Below, piece by piece: positions 6,900-12,200 of a stretch of 12,920 nucleotides of DNA. Position 1 is the stretch's first letter. Every line of letters begins with the position of its first letter. The notes below the pieces were generated by a model that saw only the letters and a program-made list of their open reading frames with translations, searched no databases and was not told the DNA's origin. The position numbers and the translations under genes are program-made. This DNA comes from JAPLXD01 sp043802865 (GTDB lineage: Bacteria > Patescibacteriota > Minisyncoccia > Moranbacterales > UBA11712), in contig JAZDKQ010000024.1 in assembly GCA_043802865.1 (NCBI GenBank), forward strand, positions 1 to 12,920. Direction: 5' to 3'.

Positions 6900-8087
6900 A
6901 TGACCACCAGAGATCTCCTAAAACTTTCCACACGGATGTTCACGGCGAGGCGGGGCAGGACGGTCCTCACGGTTTTAGGTATGGGGATCGGATTCGGGGC
7001 GATTCTTTTTCTCGTGTCTCTCGGATACGGCCTTCAGGAGGCGCTTCTGAATCAGATTACCTCGTCCAATTCTCTTCTCGCGCTCGATGTCTCTTCAGGC
7101 GAGGCGGAAGGAAATCTGCTTGTCCCGGAAGCGGTGCGGGAAATGGAAAAAATCGATGGAGTGGAAAAAATAGAAGCGAGCTACAATTTCAACGCGAGAA
7201 TAAAGTTCGGCGATACAGCTTCCGATGCTCAAGCAGTTGTTGCGGATCCTGGGTTCATTGAACTTGAAGGGGTGAAAATTGAGGCGGGCAAATCGTTTGC
7301 CGGGGAAAATCCGAAAGAAATTCTGGTTTCTTCCGCCTTTTCAAAAATATTTGGAAAAAGTTCGGAAGAGCTTGTCGGGCAGAAAGTATCTTTTTCCCTT
7401 TTTATTCCCGAAGCGGGGGACAAAAAAAACGAGACGAATGTTGATGTCGAGGATTTTCAAATAGCGGGTGTCACAAAAAACGAAGAGTCGGTCTTTTATG
7501 CCAAGCGCGGCAGCTTGGCGATTCCGGCGGAAAATGCCTATGCGAAACTCAAGGTGAAATGCCACTCAAGCGAGGCCATGAATTCGGTGAAGGACGCGAT
7601 TTCCCAAAAGGGCTTTTCTATCTCATCGCTTTCAGAAACGGTTGCTGAAGTGAACAAACTGTTTCGGGTGGTGAATATCGTTCTGGGTCTTTTCGGAATT
7701 GTCACTTTGGTGGTCTCGTCGATTGGAATGTTCAATACGATGACAGTTGCTCTTCTGGAGCGGACGCGGGAAATCGGGATCATGAAATCAATTGGCGCAT
7801 CACGGACAGATATAATGCTGATGTTTGTCATTGAATCAACCCTGATGGGATTCGCCGGAGGAATAGCCGGAATAATTCTGGGTGTTGCTTCTGGATTGAT
7901 CATGAATTTGTCCATCAATGCGATCGCCAAATATTTTGGAGGCAGTGCCATCAATTTTTTTGTTTTCCCTTTGTGGTTTCTTGGAAGCATACTCTTGTTT
8001 TCAATTGTGATTGGAATCGCGACCGGGATTGGACCGGCGAAACGGGCGAGCTCGCTTGATCCGCTTGAAGCGCTGCGCTCCCGCTAA
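6900..8087 (+). CDS. ABC transporter permease, MacB/FtsX-type
   Basis: 395 residues with the four-segment MacB/LolC layout. A first membrane segment spans about 21-45 after a basic start (TARRGRTVLTVLGMGIGFG). An outer MacB-PCD-like domain covers about 55-250 (VEKIEASYNFNARI, VVADPGFIELEGVKIEAGK). Three C-terminal segments lie near 258-280, 306-335 and 355-378. The FtsX-domain coupling loop LLERTREIGIMKSIGAS (about 285-301) contacts the ATPase. Its ATG lies 1 nt after the ATPase stop, so the two are translationally coupled and form one transporter. In organisms with a single membrane such proteins act as mechanotransmitters or exporters of peptides, lipoproteins or drugs. Sequence alone does not say which, and no outer-membrane partner gene (TolC, MacA) is nearby. 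Confidence 0.93.
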   Translation: MTTRDLLKLSTRMFTARRGRTVLTVLGMGIGFGAILFLVSLGYGLQEALLNQITSSNSLLALDVSSGEAEGNLLVPEAVREMEKIDGVEKIEASYNFNARIKFGDTASDAQAVVADPGFIELEGVKIEAGKSFAGENPKEILVSSAFSKIFGKSSEELVGQKVSFSLFIPEAGDKKNETNVDVEDFQIAGVTKNEESVFYAKRGSLAIPAENAYAKLKVKCHSSEAMNSVKDAISQKGFSISSLSETVAEVNKLFRVVNIVLGLFGIVTLVVSSIGMFNTMTVALLERTREIGIMKSIGASRTDIMLMFVIESTLMGFAGGIAGIILGVASGLIMNLSINAIAKYFGGSAINFFVFPLWFLGSILLFSIVIGIATGIGPAKRASSLDPLEALRSR

Positions 8088-8091
8088 ATTT

Positions 8092-8117
8092 TCAATTATC
8101 AATAGCTCAATTTTCAA
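8092..8117. repeat. Short TCAATT-type tandem repeat in the intergenic gap
   Basis: The gap between the permease and the next gene is almost entirely made of degenerate units: TCAATTA, TCAATAG, CTCAATTT, TCAA. It leaves no Shine-Dalgarno site before the ATG at 8118. It probably belongs to the same class of low-complexity AT repeats as those in and around tatD. Confidence 0.45.
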
Positions 8118-8738
8118 ATGAAATCTATGAAAATTAAAAAAACAATAAAATATATTTTGCTTGCGGTCTTCCTCATCTATCTCGGATATTTTTCGATGAT
8201 ATTTTTTTCTTCGCGCTCGGTTCAAAAAGAAATGGTAATAATCTCCAATGAAAATACCAGCGGAAAAGTTCTTGGGGAAGAAGGAAGTGTTTCACAAATG
8301 TTTTCGAGTGAAAACTTTCACGCGCCACAGATTTCATTTGGCGGGGAAGCCATCACATTTCCCTCGGGGCAACAAGCGCTGGCGCCAGAAATTCTGAATC
8401 TTCGCTCTGAACTTTTCACGACCAAAAGCGATCAGCAGGCCAAATTTCTCTTGAGCTGGAAAACGAGCAAGCCGTGTCTTTCTTCAATTGTTTTCAAGAA
8501 AGAAGGCGCGAGCGATAGCAAAATTGTTTCTGAAGAGGGATACGGATTCATTCACAGCGCCGCCCTTTCACCTCTCAATTTCTCCACGACATATTCTTAT
8601 GCAGTGACAGCGAAAGACAAGTGGGGAAACGAAACTCAATCTGACAAGTTGGCTTTCTATACGGGCGCTCCCAATGTTTCCATTTTCGATCTTCTTGGAG
8701 GCGCGTTCAAAGATATGTTTGGTTGGGCGGGGAGATAA
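8118..8738 (+). CDS. Single-pass membrane protein with fibronectin-III-like outer domain
   Basis: 206 residues. Residues 1-10 are basic and 11-31 (KYILLAVFLIYLGYFSMIFF) form a membrane anchor or uncleaved signal. A linker to about 90 is Ser/Glu rich. Residues about 100-185 look like an Fn3 or purple-acid-phosphatase-N type beta sandwich: a KFLLSWKTSKPCLSSIVF strand pair, then the typical SPLNFSTTYSYAVTAKDKWGN, where L-x-P-x-T-x-Y-x-Y-x-V-x-A-x-D-x-x-G-N is the usual Fn3 signature. The tail IFDLLGGAFKDMFGW is amphipathic and could touch the membrane. It starts 30 nt after the permease and is the last gene of the ABC operon, so it may be an accessory outer subunit or a substrate. That link rests on position only. 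Confidence 0.8.
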   Translation: MKSMKIKKTIKYILLAVFLIYLGYFSMIFFSSRSVQKEMVIISNENTSGKVLGEEGSVSQMFSSENFHAPQISFGGEAITFPSGQQALAPEILNLRSELFTTKSDQQAKFLLSWKTSKPCLSSIVFKKEGASDSKIVSEEGYGFIHSAALSPLNFSTTYSYAVTAKDKWGNETQSDKLAFYTGAPNVSIFDLLGGAFKDMFGWAGR

Positions 8739-8742
8739 TAGC

Positions 8743-8751
8743 TGTGGATAA
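8743..8751 (-). promoter_or_regulatory. Single perfect DnaA box
   Basis: TGTGGATAA is the exact complement of the consensus DnaA box TTATCCACA, 5 nt after the stop of the preceding gene and next to an AT-rich stretch. Only one copy is visible in the window, so a chance match or a DnaA-titration or regulatory site is more likely than an origin. Confidence 0.3.
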
Positions 8752-8783
8752 CTTTTTTTCTCGAGTGTTTTTTTGAAAGCGAC

Positions 8784-8813
8784 TTGACAAAAAATTTCGG
8801 TGATAAATAAAAT
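8784..8813 (+). promoter_or_regulatory. Consensus sigma70 promoter in the 507-base intergenic region
   Basis: TTGACA (8784-8789), an 18-nt spacer and TAAAAT (8808-8813) form one of the best -35/-10 pairs in the window. The predicted start is near 8820. No convincing gene follows before the strong terminator at 8893-8946. Confidence 0.6.
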
Positions 8814-8819
8814 ATTTTG

Positions 8820-8946
8820 TAAAATAAATTTCATCTTGAAGAAAAGAGACAAGAAACAGAAAAAATAGAAATCCGATTTTTAGCAAAGAATCAAAAACCG
8901 ATATTTCTGCGATAATCGCGACAGAAAAAGAAATATCGGTTTTTTT
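8820..8946 (+). ncRNA. Candidate small RNA between strong promoter and terminator
   Basis: A transcript from the promoter at 8784-8813 to the terminator at 8893-8946 would be about 125 nt. It contains no coding frame longer than about ten codons. The 5' part (8820-8890) is purine-rich and probably single-stranded. The 3' end is a 16-bp stem capped by a second small hairpin (GCGAT-A-ATCGC at 8909-8919). This is the architecture of a trans-acting small RNA, but no known family is recognised. It could also be just the distal terminator of the ABC operon with a chance promoter. Confidence 0.4.
8893..8946 (+). terminator. Rho-independent terminator with perfect 16-bp stem
   Basis: AAAAACCGATATTTCT (8893-8908) pairs perfectly with AGAAATATCGGTTTTT (8929-8944), followed by more T. 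The 20-nt loop contains its own 5-bp hairpin, GCGAT-A-ATCGC. The A-run on the left and T-run on the right could let it work in both directions. It closes the ABC operon, the candidate small RNA, or both. Confidence 0.85.
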
Positions 8947-9027
8947 GTTGGCTAGAATTATGAAATTGGGATAATTTGCTAAATTAGATAAATTGAGGGA
9001 ATGATTCGGGGAAATTGGGGAGGAAAA

Positions 9028-9069
9028 ATGACTAAAAAATTTTTTCAAAAAAAGTCGGTCTTTTTTTGA
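9028..9069 (+). other. Possible 13-codon leader peptide with strong Shine-Dalgarno
   Basis: ATG at 9028 opens a 13-residue frame (MTKKFFQKKSVFF) ending at TGA 9067-9069. It is preceded 4 nt upstream by GGGGAGG (9017-9023), the best ribosome-binding site in the window. The frame overlaps a 10-bp stem with loop (TCAAAAAAAG at 9045-9054 against CTTTTTTTGA at 9060-9069). A short ORF overlapping a hairpin recalls attenuation, but chance in AT-rich DNA is quite possible. Confidence 0.22.
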
Positions 9070-9077
9070 CAGGGGGC

Positions 9078-9105
9078 TTGCACGGTTTTTCAGGAAAAAT
9101 ATAAT
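9078..9105 (+). promoter_or_regulatory. Distal promoter upstream of the fibre gene
   Basis: TTGCAC (9078-9083), a 16-nt spacer and a perfect TATAAT (9100-9105) predict a start near 9111. That leaves about 135 nt of leader before the fibre gene. A perfect TTGACA at 9066-9071 lies too far upstream (28 nt) to pair with this -10. Confidence 0.5.
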
Positions 9106-9158
9106 AAATACATAAGCGGTTAAATGTTATAAGCAAAGCAAATAACAGGGGCGGTAAC

Positions 9159-9197
9159 CTCGCTCCAATCATTTCCAAGAAAAGGAGAGTGAGCGAG
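9159..9197 (+). other. Hairpin in the leader of the fibre gene
   Basis: CTCGCTC (9159-9165) is complementary to GAGCGAG (9191-9197), with a short inner TTCC/GGA pairing possible. It lies in a locally GC-richer island of an otherwise AT-rich intergenic region, downstream of the promoter at 9078-9105. No T-run follows, so it is not a terminator on this strand. No riboswitch family is recognised. Confidence 0.35.
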
Positions 9198-9233
9198 AAA
9201 AAACGAATCCAATTAAAACGGATATAAAAGAGA

Positions 9234-9239
9234 TATAAT
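9234..9239 (+). promoter_or_regulatory. Perfect -10 box giving a leaderless fibre mRNA
   Basis: TATAAT (9234-9239) ends 6 nt before the ATG at 9246, the same spacing as TATACT before the ABC operon ATG at 5348. Transcription would start at the start codon. No clear -35 sits 16-18 nt upstream. No Shine-Dalgarno precedes the ATG. Confidence 0.55.
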
Positions 9240-9245
9240 GAAGTT

Positions 9246-12200
9246 ATGAAAGAGAAGAAAAATAAACAAAAATTGGATAAGATACATTCTGGCAAATCCG
9301 CAGATGTTTTAGAAAACAATCTGGTTTTTTCGCGGGAGGAGGATACGACTTTTGTTCCGCTTGCTGAAATTGCCAAAAATTCGACCTACTCAAAAAACTA
9401 CATAAACTTTTCGGCGCGGCAAGGAAAACTGAAGGCGAAAAAAATTGGCGGAGTGTGGCATACGACGGAAGAGTGGCTCGCCGAGTTCACGAAAAATTCT
9501 CAGGCAAAGAAGAATGAGTTCAAGGAAAAGCTTTCGCGTGATTTGGGAGGAAACAAAAAGTTTGTCGTGCCCAAGGAGCCAGCGAAGATTTTGGAAAAGG
9601 TGGAACAAAAAGACGCGCGGGAAAATACCCTCACAAGCGGGACAACCGGAAGAGTTGAAGAGCGCCGGGTGAATGCTGGAAAATATTTGGCCAGGCTTCG
9701 GGAGGACGCGAAGAGCTGGCTGTGGGACCGCGGAGAAATGGAGGGAGTAAAGGAAATCGTGAAATTGCGAAAAGCGAAGTTTTTGGATTTCTTGAAACTC
9801 GATTATGCGAAGCCAGCCGTAGCGATGATTGCTCTTGTTCTTTTTTTGGTAATTGGAAATTTTTCAAAGGCAGACTTGGGATATTGGGGAGTCCGTCAGC
9901 TGGCGGAGGGAAGGAAGAAAATCTATACCACCTACAACGATAGTGTCGACGTAGTTGCCAAGGTTGCCGGGGTCGTGAGCGGGGGAGCGCAAAAGAATAT
10001 TTCCAAAGTAAGGATTGGGAAAGAAAAGTTCGTGAAGATCGCGCAAGATGTTTTGCGGAGGGAAAAAATCGAAGAGTTTGAAAAAAATTCAGGATTGAGT
10101 TTGCGAGGAAATAAGGAGAACAAAGGAGAAGTGGCGGGTGTAGAAACCTCAACCTCACCCCAACCCTCTCCCCTCCAAACGGGCGGCCGCGTTCTTGCCG
10201 CCACCACTGCCACCGCTGGAGCGCAAATGAACGTCGGTGACATTGAAGTCTCGGCGTATCTGATGGACGAAGAAAATAAGGAACTTACAAACGGCGAATA
10301 TGAGGCGCGCTTCGGAATATATACAACCGATCGAACGGAAAGCGATCCTTTTCCATCGGATACCGATCAGGTGATGCGTGTCTGGGAAGAAACCCAAACA
10401 GTGGTGATCGAAAACGGACTCTTGAAAACATACCTCGGCGCGGTGACGCCAATTCCGGCTAATTTCAATTTCGCCGCTTCAAATTATTACATCGGTATTC
10501 GGGTTGGCGAAGATTCCGAAATGATTCCGCGGAAAAGAATCGGTGCCGTGCCGTTGGCGAGAACCGCAATGAATATCGCCGGCCAGTCGATTGGGAACGG
10601 CGCGGGAAATATTCCTCTCTCGAACGGAATCTTAAACACCAATCTCAATGCTGATCTTCTTGATGGACAGCACGCGACGGCGTTTCAGCCAGTCGGCAAT
10701 TATCTGACTTCCGGCAGCGTAACGACTTATGCCGGCTGGAAAATGAAGAGCTCAACCGGTGATACGGGAGCCAACATCAAATCAAATAAGGCGGCGGTTT
10801 TTTCCGGCGCGAACGGAATCACAACTTCAAGAAACTTGAGCACTCTTACTATTTCGCCGACCTATGGATCAGCGGCCGGTACGATTGCTGAAGGTAGCAC
10901 ATCAATTATTGTGAACACAACCGGTAATCTTTCCGGCGGGGGAACCGGAACGGCTGGCGGGGGTTTGAGCCTCACACTTGACACTGTCGCCAGCCCAACC
11001 TTTTCCAGTCTCACTCTCAACGGCACGCTCACGCTTGGCGCGAACGCGATTGACGCAACCAACTATGACATTGCCGCGAGCGGAGTGATCACCGGTGCCA
11101 CTTGGAACGGTACCGATATCGATATCTCCGACTATACCAATCTGGCCGTTGGCGGGACGCTGCTCCAGCGCGTAGACGATGCATTGTCAGTGAGAGAAGG
11201 AATACTCACCAATAATTTTCTTTGTTCCTATGTGACCGGCACGGGCCTGGTTTGCAACACTGATCCTACGTCCATTGGAATTTCCTATTGGAATCCGAAC
11301 GGCAATCATATATATAATAACAATTCGGCCAATGTCGGCATTGGAACCAGTGCGCCGGGCGCCAAGCTCACAGTTGCTGGAGCGATTGGTTTTCTTGAAG
11401 GAGGGGTGAGTCCGCAATATTACACTTATTTTCAGGGAGGGGATCAAGGCGGCAATCTAACTTATACATGGCCGGGAGCCTATCCCGCGGGTGATGGATA
11501 TATTCTCACTTCTTTGATGAATGGAACTATGTCATGGACTGACGCCGGTGCGGCGGCTATTTCGCTTGGAAGCACCATCAGCGGAGGAGCGACTCCCGGA
11601 GCAATCTTGTATATTGACGGTGCCAATAAACTAGCTCAAGATCCAGCCAACTTCTTCTGGAATTATACCGATAAAAGAATAGGCATCGGGACCAGTTCTC
11701 CGCAATACTCCCTCGATGTGGCCGGAGACTTCAGAGTGGGCACTTCCACGCCCGTCTTCGGAAGCTATACTCTCACTATTCCTGCTACCGGCACCGCCGC
11801 GCTTGGAACGGGAATTGCTAATTATGTTGCAAGGTGGACGGGAACGAATACGCTTTCAACCGGCGTTTTCTATGACAACGGAACGAATGTCGGCATTGGA
11901 ACGACAGGAGTGGGAAGCTACAAACTTAACATTTCCGGCAACGTGAACATCGGCGGCACTATCTCGGGCGCAACCTGGAACGGGAACCCCATCGACATCT
12001 CCAGCTACACCAATCTGGGAGTGGGGGGAACATTGCTCCAGCTCGCGGGCGACACCCTTTCCATCAAAGAGGGGACGCTCACCAATGGATATATCTGCAA
12101 ATACGTGGAAGGCACCGGCATGGTCTGCAACACCGATCCAAGCACGGTCGGCGTTTCCTACTTCACCGCCTATGGCAACGACATCGCCTCGAACAATTCC

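Noticed and set aside
8743..8820. A chromosomal origin at the perfect DnaA box and AT-rich stretch
   Set aside because: There is only one box, with no cluster, and neither dnaA nor dnaN is nearby.
9130..9200. A riboswitch in the fibre leader
   Set aside because: Only one short stem is visible, with no conserved core of any family I know, and a leaderless start at 9246 would bypass it.
9631..10243. Minus-strand open frames opposite the fibre linker, including one that reads WRGEGWGEVE
   Set aside because: That peptide is the usual spurious translation of the CCTCACCCC-type dispersed repeat. The + strand frame continues through it with a membrane segment upstream and a fibre downstream.
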